DNA of 64,000 bases, from positions 124,001 to 188,000 of the forward strand of contig NZ_AMBZ01000003.1 in NCBI RefSeq assembly GCF_000293805.1, written 5' to 3'. The translations under genes and the position numbers were made by a program. Positions 33,659-43,860 of this stretch are shown one piece after another. Each line of letters begins with the position of its first letter. Positions within the stretch are counted from its first letter, which is position 1. The notes beneath the pieces are model-generated. The model ran no database searches, was not told the DNA's origin, and saw nothing but the letters and a program-made list of their open reading frames with translations. This stretch comes from Paenibacillus alvei DSM 29. GTDB lineage: Bacteria; Bacillota; Bacilli; Paenibacillales; Paenibacillaceae.

Positions 33659-35548
33659 TTAGCCTTCTACTTCAGCACTCATTCCTTGCAGGAGCTGGTG
33701 CAGCGCAGCGCCCTGTGTATCTTCTTCCATATTGATTTCCTCGCGAATGGCATTCAATGAATTGCCGAGCCGCTCAACTTCACTGCGTATATGTTCCTCC
33801 GAATCCGCTTCCAGCAAAATTCGAGATAGGCTTTTCTCGAACGAATCCTGCTTCTCAAAGCGCTCCAGAATCATGTCCAGACTGCCGATAACCATCTCGA
33901 ACATATTGATTTTTTCATGCAGAAGGTTCAAAATATATTCCTCAATCGTACCTGTTGTGGATAAATTATATATTTTCACATCATTGTTTTGTCCTAGCCG
34001 ATGCACACGACCAATTCGCTGCTCTACACGCATCGGATTCCATGGCAAATCGAAATTAATCATGTGATGACAGAATTGAAGGTTGATTCCTTCGCCTCCA
34101 GCCTCTGTTGCGATCATTACCTGGGCGCGTCCACGGAACAGATCCATCATCCAATCCTTTTTGCCCCGATTCATTCCACCGCTGTATGGAACTGCTACTA
34201 GCCCTGCATTACGGAAGTATTGCAGCAAATATTCCTGAGTGGCTCTGTATTCTGTAAATACAATAACCTTTTCATTGACGTCACGAATAATGTTCATCGC
34301 AGTCTCAGCCTTGGTATTCGCCTGAATCCCCTTAATGAGATCAACAAGATCCCAAATGTAATTGCGAATCGGAGAATCCTCAGCGAGTTTTTTCGATAAG
34401 TTCACCAATGTTAAAAATACAGCATCCCGGCTGGAGCATACTTCACGCTGTAAGGTAATCAGCGAGAACATGCTGCCTGCATCGCCGCTGCTTGTTTTAT
34501 ATTGCTCCTTTACAAATCGTGTGACGCCATCATAGAGTGCTTGTTCTTCTGGTGATAGGGTAAGCGGGACGTTTTTGACAATGCGCTTCGTAAAATGCAC
34601 ATTGCCTTCTCCCCTGCGATTGCGCACCATTACCTTGGACAGCGCTTCTTGCAGCATGCCTTCATTTTTCGGCACACGCTTGTCAGCGACGAAGTTCGTG
34701 CTGAATTCACCTTGACCGCCAAGCTGACCGGGCTTCAATAGATTAATTAGGTTGTACAGCTCGTTCATATCATTTTGCACAGGTGTTGCTGTGAGCAACA
34801 GACAATATTTTTTGCGCAAATGCTGAATGAATTGGTAGTTGGTTGTTTTGCGATTTTTCAGTTTATGGGCTTCGTCAACGATAAGCATGTCATATTCCTG
34901 CTCCATAAGAACTTCCTTATGAGGGTCGCGTTTAGCGGTATCCATGGAGGCGACTACAATATCGCTGTGCCACTGATATCCTTTCTTTTGTGCGATCGCA
35001 GGAATGCCGAACTTGTGGTTCAGCTCACGAACCCATTGCAGCACAAGAGAGGCGGGCACTAGAATGAGTGCTCGCTTCACAAGTCCTCGAATCATATATT
35101 CCTTGAGAACAAGACCAGCTTCGATTGTCTTTCCAAGACCAACCTCGTCGGCCAATATCGCTCTTCCACGCATATCGTGCAGCACTTTGCGGGCTGTTTC
35201 TAGCTGGTGTGGTAATGGATCGACATTCGATATATGACTTAGGCATTGCAGCTCGTCGAATGCGCGAATCCGCTGTGCTTGTTTGGCCTCATATGCAAGT
35301 CGGAACATGGTCCAGTCATCCCAAGGGCTATTTTTGTTTATTCGGCCAAGAAGCTCATCTGTCCATCCATGATCAATCCTAACGGGTATACGACCAATTG
35401 CTGTAACACTAGTTTTCGGTGAAGACAGGTGCACTGCACCATCATTGCCTGCTGTACCCATAGAAGCTCCGTTTCCGGGGCATGCTACTGTTGTCAAAGT
35501 GTCGTTCGGCTTGCGAGGCTCTTCCTTTGGCGGCTGATACGCACACAT
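33659..35548 (-). CDS. yqhH: SNF2-family DEAD/DEAH helicase (YqhH/RapA-like)
   Basis: 629 residues with SNF2 motifs: motif I LADEVGLGKTIEAGLVL, motif II LIVDEAHKLKN, motif III LLTATPVQND, motif IV region KVIVFTEYRATQEYLL, motif V ATEAGGEGINLQF and motif VI RIGRVHRLGQNNDVKIYN. It should be an ATP-dependent translocase acting on DNA or on stalled RNA polymerase, as for RapA-type proteins. The first 60 residues are low-complexity. The start ATG has GGAGGGAG upstream. It is the first gene of a minus-strand operon with yqhG, and its promoter region is divergent from nrdJ. Confidence 0.93.
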   Translation of the reverse strand: MCAYQPPKEEPRKPNDTLTTVACPGNGASMGTAGNDGAVHLSSPKTSVTAIGRIPVRIDHGWTDELLGRINKNSPWDDWTMFRLAYEAKQAQRIRAFDELQCLSHISNVDPLPHQLETARKVLHDMRGRAILADEVGLGKTIEAGLVLKEYMIRGLVKRALILVPASLVLQWVRELNHKFGIPAIAQKKGYQWHSDIVVASMDTAKRDPHKEVLMEQEYDMLIVDEAHKLKNRKTTNYQFIQHLRKKYCLLLTATPVQNDMNELYNLINLLKPGQLGGQGEFSTNFVADKRVPKNEGMLQEALSKVMVRNRRGEGNVHFTKRIVKNVPLTLSPEEQALYDGVTRFVKEQYKTSSGDAGSMFSLITLQREVCSSRDAVFLTLVNLSKKLAEDSPIRNYIWDLVDLIKGIQANTKAETAMNIIRDVNEKVIVFTEYRATQEYLLQYFRNAGLVAVPYSGGMNRGKKDWMMDLFRGRAQVMIATEAGGEGINLQFCHHMINFDLPWNPMRVEQRIGRVHRLGQNNDVKIYNLSTTGTIEEYILNLLHEKINMFEMVIGSLDMILERFEKQDSFEKSLSRILLEADSEEHIRSEVERLGNSLNAIREEINMEEDTQGAALHQLLQGMSAEVEG

Positions 35549-35795
35549 GTTGTCTCCCTCCCTAACTAAAGCAAATCATATCATTACCGAGTAGTATGGA
35601 CGCTTTCTCCTCATTTCATAACTGCACATGAGCCGGGAACAATGAGGATTAGATGAGGCATTTATCACATCAATTCTATATATAGTATATTATAATCTAT
35701 TATGAATACTACATATTGTGTTTGTTGCGTTGAAGGAAGCTTGAGTATAAGCCCGGATGCGTCATCATTTGATTGTAAGCAGGAGGTTGTTCTCT

Positions 35796-38700
35796 TTGAA
35801 TAAGATATCGAATAAGCGGTTGGAAGGATTAAGTGAGAAAATATTTTTGGATCGTTATGCCAAAAAAGAGGTGGATACGAACCATACCAAGGTTGGGGAT
35901 GTTGTATTGGTACTAACCAAGGATGATCCGAAGTTTCCGACAAAGGAAGTAGGAGAGGTAATTGCGCGTGACGGACAAAACGTATCTGTCGCATTGCGCA
36001 GGGGTGAAACCGTGCAAACCTCGATTGAAAAGTTGACCCTTGCTGTGGAAAAGACGCCAGAAGAAATGTGGGATCGCCTTGCATCCGCCGTTGCTTCTGT
36101 GGAATCGACTTCAGAAAAGCAAATCGAATGGACAGATAAATTCCGCTATGTCCTTGATGACTGGAAGCTAGTGCCTGGCGGACGGATTGCTGCAGGAGCA
36201 GGGGCGAGTGAAGAGTTGACCTTATTCAACTGCTATGTCATCCCATCACCGAAGGACAGTCGCGGCGGGATTATGCAGACGCTGTCAGAAATGACGGAGA
36301 TTATGGCGCGTGGGGGCGGAGTTGGTATCAATTTGTCCTCTTTGCGTCCGAGACGAGCGATCGTACGAGGGGTCAATGGGACTTCCAGCGGAGCCGTCTC
36401 ATGGGGTGGGCTGTTCAGCTATACTACAGGGCTTATTGAGCAGGGCGGAAGCCGCCGCGGTGCATTGATGTTAATGATGTATGACTGGCACCCGGACATT
36501 ATGGATTTTATTACGGTAAAGCAGACTGCAGGGCAGGTGACAAATGCGAATTTGTCCGTCTGTGTAAGTAATGGATTTATGAAGGCTGTGAAGGAGGATT
36601 TGGACTGGCAGTTGGTATTCCCGGATACGAGTGATCCGGACTATGATGAGCAGTGGGATGGGGATTTGGAAAAATGGAAGCGGGCAGGTAAGGCTGTGAT
36701 CCCGTATCAAACCGTGAAGGCTCGCGACATTTGGCATACGATTATAGAGTCGGCGTGGAAGTCGGCGGAGCCGGGCGTTGTCTTCATGGAGCATTATAAT
36801 CTGATGTCGAACAGTTGGTATTTTAACCCGATTATAAGTACGAATCCTTGTGGGGAGCAGGGATTGCCAGCGTGGGGCGTCTGTAATTTGTCTGCGCTCA
36901 ATCTGTCCAAGTTTTATGATGCAGAGAAGCGGGACGTTGCTTGGGAGGAACTGTCGAAGGTAACGCGTTATGCGGTTCGTTTTCTCGATAACGTCATTGA
37001 CAAAACACCTTATCATTTTGAAGAAAATAAAAACAATCAGCAAAAGGAACGTCGTATCGGACTTGGATCAATGGGCTTGGCAGAATTGATGATCAAGCTA
37101 GGAATCCGATATGGAAGCTCGGAATCGCTTGAGTTCCTTGACAAACTGTTTGGCTTCATTGCTCGTGAGGCGTATTTAGCCTCTGCAGAGATCGCGGCAG
37201 AGAAAGGATCATTCCCTGCTTTCCAAGCAGATCCTTATTTACAGAGTGGGTTTATGCAGCAGATGACCAGCGTATATCCTGAAGTTGGATCAGCGATTCG
37301 GGCGAAAGGAATCCGCAATGTCACCGTCATAACACAAGCTCCAACTGGCAGCACAGGCACGATGGTAGGCACATCAACCGGAATTGAGCCATACTTTGCC
37401 TTCAAGTATTATCGTCAGAGCCGGCTTGGGTATGATGAGCAGTTCGTACCGATTGCCCAACAATGGAAGGACGCACATCCGAACGAGGAATTGCCAGATT
37501 ACTTCGTGACAGCAATGGATCTCTCCGCAGAGGATCATATCCGCACACAGGCAGCGATCCAGCGTTGGGTAGATAGTTCGATATCCAAAACCGCGAATTG
37601 TCCGAATGACTTCACGATCGAGCAGACGAAGCAATTATATGAGCTTGCCTTCGATCTCGGCTGCAAAGGGGTAACCATTTATCGAGATGGAAGCCGAGAC
37701 GTGCAGGTACTTTCGACGGATAAAGGGAAGAATCAGCAAGAGGGTAGTCATTCAGAGTCGGGGCAAGCTGATTCCCATTTGGATTCGCAGCAGAAACAGT
37801 ATGGGCAGGGTGATTCCAATGCGAGCAATCAGGAAAGTCATCAATTAGGGAACGGCGGCACGTTAAAATGTCAGTCCTCCTCTAATGATGAGACAACGCA
37901 GAACGAAGGAACTGCAAATAAACAGCAGCTTCATCGTCGGGACTCCGATTCAGATGATCAAGCTTCATCGGATGCCGCTTCGGGTCAGGAAGATAAAAAT
38001 CAGCAGAAGAAGAACAATGAGCAGGAAGGAAATAACAGTGCCTCAGTATCGTCTGCTTTGAACCAAGCTGGTACAGAGGAATCTGAAACAAGCTCAAATA
38101 ATGTGTATAAGCGTCGACCACAAATATTGCGTGGCGCCACATACAAGATTAATACGCCATTTGGGATGGCATACATTACGATAAATGATCTGAATGACAT
38201 TCCGGCAGAGATTTTCTTGAATGTTGGCAAAGCGGGTTCAGATGTATTTGCCATGGCAGAAGCATTGGGTCGCGTATGCTCCCTGTTCCTGCGATATGGG
38301 GATCATGGGAACAAGGTGGAACTGCTTATCAAACATTTGAAGGGTATCGGCGGATCAGGCGCTATCGGCTTCGGGGCCAACCGAGTAGAATCCATTGCGG
38401 ATGCGGTCGCGAAGGCACTGGAGACGCATATGCAGGAGCAAGCGGATCACAAGGAACAACAGAACCAGAACACTGGTAAAGAAAGCAAAGGCGATCAGCA
38501 GCCAAGCAAAAATAACAACCAGCAATCGGACGCCCATAACAATAATCAGTCTAGAAACAATAACAATAAGGATGACGGCCAACAGTCTTACCATTATAAA
38601 AATGATGATAGCCAACAGTCGAGTAACAACGAACATCAGTCACACAACAACGGTCAACAAGCTGCAATAGGTAATGAACAGCAAAACAATTCTCACCAGC

Positions 38701-38885
38701 AGGATGTGGGTGGGCAGACGTCAAGTACAATTTCGGCAGAAGATTCCGTACAAGCTCGGAAAAATATATCCAAGCCGATGAGCGGACAATCCAGAGACTT
38801 ATGTCCTTCCTGCGGTACAGCTTCGCTTGTTAGTATGGAGGGATGCAAGACCTGTGTGAACTGTGGATACAGCCGTTGTTCGTAA
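35796..38885 (+). CDS. nrdJ: Class II (adenosylcobalamin-dependent) ribonucleotide reductase
   Basis: 1029 residues from TTG 35796, nine bases after AGGAGG. It reduces ribonucleotides using a B12-generated thiyl radical. Visible features are LTLFNCYVIPSP (redox Cys), ARGGGVGINLSSLRP, active-site NPCGEQGLP, CNLSALNLSKF and TQAPTGSTGTM. The C-terminal TSCPD-type domain is at about 770-875 and the Cys-rich tail CPSCGTASLVSMEGCKTC with CGYSRCS ends the protein. Two long Asn/Gln/Ser-rich inserts (about 640-770 and 876-1000) flank the TSCPD domain and are unusual. It is a single gene, divergent from yqhH. No cobalamin riboswitch was seen in its leader. Confidence 0.95.
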   Translation: MNKISNKRLEGLSEKIFLDRYAKKEVDTNHTKVGDVVLVLTKDDPKFPTKEVGEVIARDGQNVSVALRRGETVQTSIEKLTLAVEKTPEEMWDRLASAVASVESTSEKQIEWTDKFRYVLDDWKLVPGGRIAAGAGASEELTLFNCYVIPSPKDSRGGIMQTLSEMTEIMARGGGVGINLSSLRPRRAIVRGVNGTSSGAVSWGGLFSYTTGLIEQGGSRRGALMLMMYDWHPDIMDFITVKQTAGQVTNANLSVCVSNGFMKAVKEDLDWQLVFPDTSDPDYDEQWDGDLEKWKRAGKAVIPYQTVKARDIWHTIIESAWKSAEPGVVFMEHYNLMSNSWYFNPIISTNPCGEQGLPAWGVCNLSALNLSKFYDAEKRDVAWEELSKVTRYAVRFLDNVIDKTPYHFEENKNNQQKERRIGLGSMGLAELMIKLGIRYGSSESLEFLDKLFGFIAREAYLASAEIAAEKGSFPAFQADPYLQSGFMQQMTSVYPEVGSAIRAKGIRNVTVITQAPTGSTGTMVGTSTGIEPYFAFKYYRQSRLGYDEQFVPIAQQWKDAHPNEELPDYFVTAMDLSAEDHIRTQAAIQRWVDSSISKTANCPNDFTIEQTKQLYELAFDLGCKGVTIYRDGSRDVQVLSTDKGKNQQEGSHSESGQADSHLDSQQKQYGQGDSNASNQESHQLGNGGTLKCQSSSNDETTQNEGTANKQQLHRRDSDSDDQASSDAASGQEDKNQQKKNNEQEGNNSASVSSALNQAGTEESETSSNNVYKRRPQILRGATYKINTPFGMAYITINDLNDIPAEIFLNVGKAGSDVFAMAEALGRVCSLFLRYGDHGNKVELLIKHLKGIGGSGAIGFGANRVESIADAVAKALETHMQEQADHKEQQNQNTGKESKGDQQPSKNNNQQSDAHNNNQSRNNNNKDDGQQSYHYKNDDSQQSSNNEHQSHNNGQQAAIGNEQQNNSHQQDVGGQTSSTISAEDSVQARKNISKPMSGQSRDLCPSCGTASLVSMEGCKTCVNCGYSRCS

Positions 38886-38998
38886 AGAATAAATGGGCAG
38901 ATGTGATTGGTATAGTGTGTGATGAATCATGAAAGTTGATCATTTGTAAATAAATGATGATGAAATTGGATTAAAGAAAACGATAAAATAAGCAGATA

Positions 38999-39045
38999 TA
39001 CACTCCACCGCATCAATATATATTGATGTAGTGGAGTGTATTGCT
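38999..39045 (+). terminator. Terminator after nrdJ
   Basis: TACACTCCAC (38999..39008) pairs with GTGGAGTGTA (39031..39040); the loop holds a further self-complementary CATCAATATATATTGATG. T-rich sequence follows. Confidence 0.8.
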
Positions 39046-39569
39046 ATTTATATTTGTGCTTGCCTATATGGGACTGTGTGTAAGTCAGGTACAGAGAAAG
39101 CAGTTCTGATGCATATAGACATAAATTTAGGGAGCCCTTATGTCGTCTTGGTTACTTCTTTTTTTGATTCAAAATATTAGAGAATATCTGTTCCTGCCAA
39201 GCAAAACAACTTGGTATCCAGTAGAATCTAGACTTTTATACTTCATCAATTGGTGAACGAGATTTATAGCGAGTATTTGTAGTAATTCTCTACCTTTGGA
39301 TGAGAAAATTTATGCCAAGGTTTCTGAAGAATATGACAAAGCCTAAGTAAATCATCCTGACAATAGATTAGAAAAAGTAAGTAGAAAAATAGATTTACAT
39401 CCCAATCAGATCTACATAACAGATACTATAGAAATGTAGTAGTTGGGTATGAGGTAAAAATTAATAGAAAACAAATACAAGAGATAATGGATATGAAAAA
39501 ATAAGTTTAATTAGAGCTTTAGCAATTGGTTGGGTAATGCCTGCGAAAAATCTTCTTTCCATACCTAAA
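39046..39569. other. AT-rich region without intact genes
   Basis: About 520 bases with many stops in all frames. One broken frame near 39310-39440 reads IYAKVSEEYDKA, a stop, then VNHPDNRLEKVSRKIDLHPN, suggesting a decayed coding sequence of unknown origin. No 5' end of a group II intron was recognised. Confidence 0.5.
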
Positions 39570-39678
39570 AGTAGAGCGTCAAGTCACTGTGTGAACTTAG
39601 GAACTGCTGAATACCGAGCGGTACGTATGGTGGTGTGGATGGTCGGCTACTCAAATAATGGGTAGCCTCCAACCCGAT
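39570..39678 (+). mobile_element. 3' relic of a group II intron (domains V-VI)
   Basis: The sequence GAACTGCTGAATACCGAGC, then GGTACGTATGGTGGTGTGG and GGTCGGCTACTCAAATAATG closely follows the well-known 3' end of bacterial group II introns: the domain V GGTACGTAcGGTGGTG core, then the domain VI hairpin GGCTACTC/GGGTAGCC and an end near CCCGAT. No intron-encoded reverse transcriptase and no 5' part are visible, so it is a fragment. The right boundary is placed at 39678 by analogy. Confidence 0.75.
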
Positions 39679-39716
39679 TCAAGTCAGAAAAAAGTTATTA
39701 TTTAACAATTGGGATA

Positions 39717-39745
39717 TTGCAATGAAATATCTGGTATGTTAATAT
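39717..39745 (+). promoter_or_regulatory. Candidate promoter upstream of the NRPS leader
   Basis: TTGCAA (39717..39722), a 17-base spacer, TAATAT (39740..39745). It lies directly after the intron relic and 930 bases before the NRPS start. It may drive a long leader transcript or a small RNA. Confidence 0.35.
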
Positions 39746-39788
39746 TGCGCTAACACTTTCGATAGGAGTTGAAGAGGGTAATGTAAAA

Positions 39789-39858
39789 TTTCTTGCTTAC
39801 GTGTTTAAAGAATAAAACAAGTTCTATTTGTTCTGTTTTATTCTTTATTGGCAAGAAA
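39789..39858 (+). terminator. Long two-part hairpin
   Basis: The outer stem is TTTCTTGC (39789..39796) with GCAAGAAA (39851..39858). The inner perfect 13-bp stem is AAAGAATAAAACA (39807..39819) with TGTTTTATTCTTT (39834..39846). It may be a terminator, a structured leader element or the end of a mobile element. Confidence 0.5.
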
Positions 39859-39931
39859 GTTACCTTATTCTTTTCACTCAAAATATATCCTTATCTGACT
39901 CTGCGTAGGGTTGGGTTTGCTTTATTTTTTT

Positions 39932-39970
39932 GAGCTGTAAGAAAGGTCGACTTTCTTGCGGCTCTTTTAT
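39932..39970 (+). terminator. Intrinsic terminator in the NRPS upstream region
   Basis: GAGCTGTAAGAAAG (39932..39945) pairs with CTTTCTTGCGGCTC (39951..39964) through two G-T wobbles, then TTTTAT. Confidence 0.75.
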
Positions 39971-40032
39971 ATTTGAGTATTTTGCATGAATCTGAGCCCT
40001 TAATACGCAAGAATTTTCAGTCATAAAAAAGG

Positions 40033-40061
40033 GACTTCACCCCAACTTGGCGAAGTTTTTT
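40033..40061. terminator. Bidirectional terminator-like hairpin
   Basis: ACTTC (40033..40037) pairs with GAAGT (40051..40055), with TTTTTTT to the right and AAAAAA to the left. It is a short stem, active in either direction at best. Confidence 0.55.
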
Positions 40062-40678
40062 TGATAGCAAACCAAAAATACCCAAGAATGGAGGGATTCA
40101 CCTTGTGTGTTTTCCAAGAAAGTCTACTTTTCTTTGAAGATCTGCAAAAAATGTATACAAAAGATTGATAGCCTATCTTTTTTAGCGTCTTGGATCTTCG
40201 TCCTTACGCGAAAGAGCTGAGAAGCCGTTCACCCCGAGGGGCTGACGGTTACGGTCACTCTATTGTTATAAATAAAGAGAAAGGTGGGAAAGGAGAATGT
40301 ATTCACCAGTTCTGCTGTCGAAAAGTGCAAAATATTAGCAACTACTGACTACAATTTAGTACATCAGAATTTTAAGGAAAACGAGAGCCCAAGAAGACTA
40401 GTATCGCTTAAACAATAAAAACATACGAAATCATGCTCGATACCCAAATAAGGATACTCCTCTGTATTTATAAAACCTCAAACAAATCTTACAACCAGAA
40501 CTGTACAATTCTCATTAAAACTGACAGACATAGAATTATTCAATTCATTAGCAAGATTAAGGTGAAATTATAGGAAGTTTAAAGCTACATTGAAAGCTAC
40601 TTTGTTACAATTACCCGCAGCGGAAAGCATCTGCCAATACCAGCATTCCAAGGATTCCAAAGAGAAGGATGGGTATTT
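40062..40678. other. AT-rich untranslated region before the NRPS
   Basis: No gene is visible. A GC-rich hairpin stands out at 40223..40250: AGCCGT pairs with ACGGTT and encloses CCCC-GA-GGGG. AAGAAAGTCTACTTTTCTT near 40105 repeats the arm sequence of the 39932 hairpin. A 13-codon frame near 40295 has a binding site too close to its ATG. The NRPS binding site GAAGGA lies at 40664..40669. Confidence 0.5.
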
Positions 40679-43600
40679 ATGTCAATGAGCGAAGCCAATC
40701 TGCAACAAAATGAAATAGTTTATTACGAGCTTACAGAAGCGCAGCGTCGAATTTGGTACATGGAACTTTTGAATTCGCATACGACAGTTGCCACGCTTAA
40801 CAGTTTGCTTACTATCAAGGGCACGATACAAGAGGATAAAATCGTAGAGGTGCTGCAAAGCCTCGCTCTCCGTCACGACGCTCTCCGTATGCGATTGCAG
40901 CAGAGAGAAGGTGAGGAGCCACTAAGTTATATTGTTCCTTTTACACCAATTGACATCGATATTGTGAATTTATGCGATAGAGAACCAGAGGCATGGAAAG
41001 AAGAAGTTGAGTTTCTGTCATGTCAACCATTTCCCCTTTTTGACTCTCATTTATTTAAATTTACGCTGTTTCGGACTGGTGAATCGGAAGCCAGACTGTT
41101 CTTGAGCATCCATCATATTATTGCCGACGGCTATTCGCTCAACTTGTTGGGTAATGAATTCGTTGAGGGCTATCATGCTTTGCTTTGCAATAGAGAGCTG
41201 CCTCAAGAAGCGGCGCCTGCTTGCACGGATCTGCTCCGTAATGAGGAGGAGTATTTACAATCTTCCCGGTTTCAGAAAGATAAGGCATTTTGGGAGGGCG
41301 AGTTCCTTACGCGGCCTTTCATCACACGGCTTGGCACTTCCGAAAACGCTATACAGACGGCCGGCAGCTTGGCGAATTATGCCCAATATGAAATTCCGGC
41401 ATCTGCATGCAACGACATCCGTATGTTCTGCGAATCACATCATGTCTCTCCATTTAACTTGTTCGTATCTGCCCTTTGCCTGTATATGTCGCGGATTTGC
41501 GGAGAAGAAGAAGTTTTGCTTGGAACGATGTACGCCAACCGGACATCTCGAGAACAGAAGTCGATGGTTGCGATGCTCGTCAGCACGACGCCTTTTCGCA
41601 TGCGCATTGACGCTTCCTGGTCGTTCGCGGACTTTCTTAAACAAGTAAAGAACAAGCAAAGCGAGCTGATTCGGCATCAAAAGTACCCGTTTAACCGGAT
41701 TGTCCCGGACCTTCGCAACCGTTTCGGTTTTACAGAGGCATTGCTGCCTGTGTTCTTCAATTATCACCCCATGGAATGGGGCACGCTGCCTGACGATGCG
41801 CCTTTCCAATACGAGACACTGCCTCTGGGTAATGGGCACCAGGATAACGAATTGACGGTGCACATCCGCGAACATATAGGAACCGGAGAAATGGCCATTC
41901 AAATCGATTATTTGACAGATTTGTTTGCGCGCCAAGACATCGATTGTCTGTTCCAAAGATTGCTGCATGTAATCCGGGAAGCGATGTCGAACCCCTTGCA
42001 GTCTGTAGGGCAATTGGACATTCTGCCTCCTGAAGAACAGAAGAATATACTCCACACTTACAGCTTCGGACAACGGATCGAGCAACGACTTGACCGTTCT
42101 ATGCACGAAATCTTTGAGACCCATGCAGAAAATATGCCGGATCAAATCGCTGTTGCGGAACCGGGCGGATTATCGCTGACCTATGGACAATTAAATGAGC
42201 AAGCGAACAGGCTCGCTCGGACGCTTCGAAGCCAGGGCATAGGCAGCGGAGAACCTGTCGCCATTCTGGGGGAACGTTCTCCGCTTATCGTAACTGCCGT
42301 TCTTGCCGTATTAAAGGCAGGCGGCGCTTTTGTTCCGTTGGACAACTCATTGCCTGCCGAACGCCTGGCTTATATGGTAAGGGATAGCGAAGCCAAAGTA
42401 CTGCTTACTGCCGACGATGACTTGATGACCGTGCCTGACGGTTGCCGAGTTGTAGATTTGAGGCTTGCGTCAAGCTACGACGACGATTCGACCAATTTAC
42501 TTCACGGCTGTTCACCTGAGCGACTTGCGTATGTTATCTACACCTCCGGAACAACGGGAAGGCCCAAGGGAGTTATGATCGAGCATCGCAGTTGGATTTC
42601 AACCGCATGGTCATGGCATCATGAATACAGGCTCGGAGATATGGATGTACGACTGCTGCAAATGGCCAGCTTTTCTTTTGACGTATTTGCCGGCGATTTG
42701 GCCAGAGCATGGCTGAGCGGAGGACAGCTCGTTATATGTTCGAACGAAACTCGTCTCAGCCTGCCTCGTCTCCATGCGGTCATCGTCGAACAAGGCATTA
42801 CACTGCTGGAATCGACGCCGGCATTGCTTGTGCCGCTCATGGATTATATCTACGAAAATGGTTTAAGTACGGGACACTTACGTTTGTTAATTATGGGCTC
42901 AGACCGCTTTGCGGCGAAAGATTATCAGAGGGTATACGGTCGTTTCGGCTCTATCATGCGTATTCTCAACAGTTATGGAGTGACGGAAGCTTGCATTGAT
43001 GCTTCCTATTATGAGGCAATGGATGGCAGTATACTGCCTCAAGAAGGAAGCGTGCCGATTGGCAGACCGCTCCCGCACGCCAACCTGTATGTGCTTGGTC
43101 AGGGCGGGACATTGCAACCCGTTGGTGTGCCGGGGGAGTTGTGCATCGGAGGAACTGGGGTAGCTCGGGGTTACCTGAACAGGCCGGAATTGACGACAGA
43201 GCGATTCACTCAAGATCCGTTTGTGACGGATGGACGCATGTATCGCACCGGAGATCGCGCTTACTGGCTTCCGGACGGGAACTTGCAATTTCTTGGGCGT
43301 CTTGATGACCAACTCAGTATACGGGGCTATCGGGTAGAGCCAGGCGAGATTGAATCATGCATGACACAAATTGCATCCATCCGTGAGGCGGTTGTCGCCG
43401 TCATGCCAGATCGTCAAAGTCAGCAGGTGCTTTGCGCTTATTACACGGGCGAGAGGGAGCTTGAGACAGATGAGCTGCGAGGATTCTTGTCCTCGATGCT
43501 GCCGGACTATATGATTCCTGTCGCTTTTATGAAGCTGGATCAGCTTCCTTTGACGACAAACGGGAAGGTGGACCGAAGAGCCTTGCCTGCGCTGGATGAA

Positions 43601-43860
43601 AGGATTTCCTCCAAACCATACCTGCTCCCGGTAACGGATGCTGAGCAACGGATGGCAAAGCTTTGGCAAGAAGTGTTGGATCACGAGCAGATCGGACTCC
43701 TAGATAATTTCTTTGAACTTGGAGGCCATTCGCTGAAAGCGATGACACTGTTGACACGCATTCATGAGGAGTTCAAGATCGAACTGGGTTTGCGGGACAT
43801 CTTTCAGGCGTCAGTGCTAAAAGAATTAACCGAGGTGGTTGGGTCGGCGGCGAAACGTAA
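40679..43860 (+). other. NRPS module 1 (C-A-T), predicted ornithine
   Basis: The C domain (about residues 8-460) has SIHHIIADG. The A domain (about 475-970) has [11 protein letters not shown] and [10 protein letters not shown]. The T domain has its Ser at residue 1018 (LGGHSLKA). Binding-pocket residues read from [24 protein letters not shown] and [12 protein letters not shown] give D-V-G-E-I-G-S-I-D-(K), the code known for ornithine. Close Dab codes have S or A at the positions that here are G and S. Confidence 0.88.

Noticed and set aside
35549-35795. Cobalamin riboswitch before the B12-dependent reductase
   Set aside because: The short leader lacks the B12-box and the size needed; only a divergent promoter region is visible.
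40280-40340. 13-codon leader peptide before the NRPS
   Set aside because: The binding site lies only about one base from the ATG, and the peptide has no run of regulatory codons.
39780-40678. T-box leader before the NRPS
   Set aside because: No T-box core (AGGGTGGNACCGCG type) and no specifier-loop arrangement were found among the hairpins.
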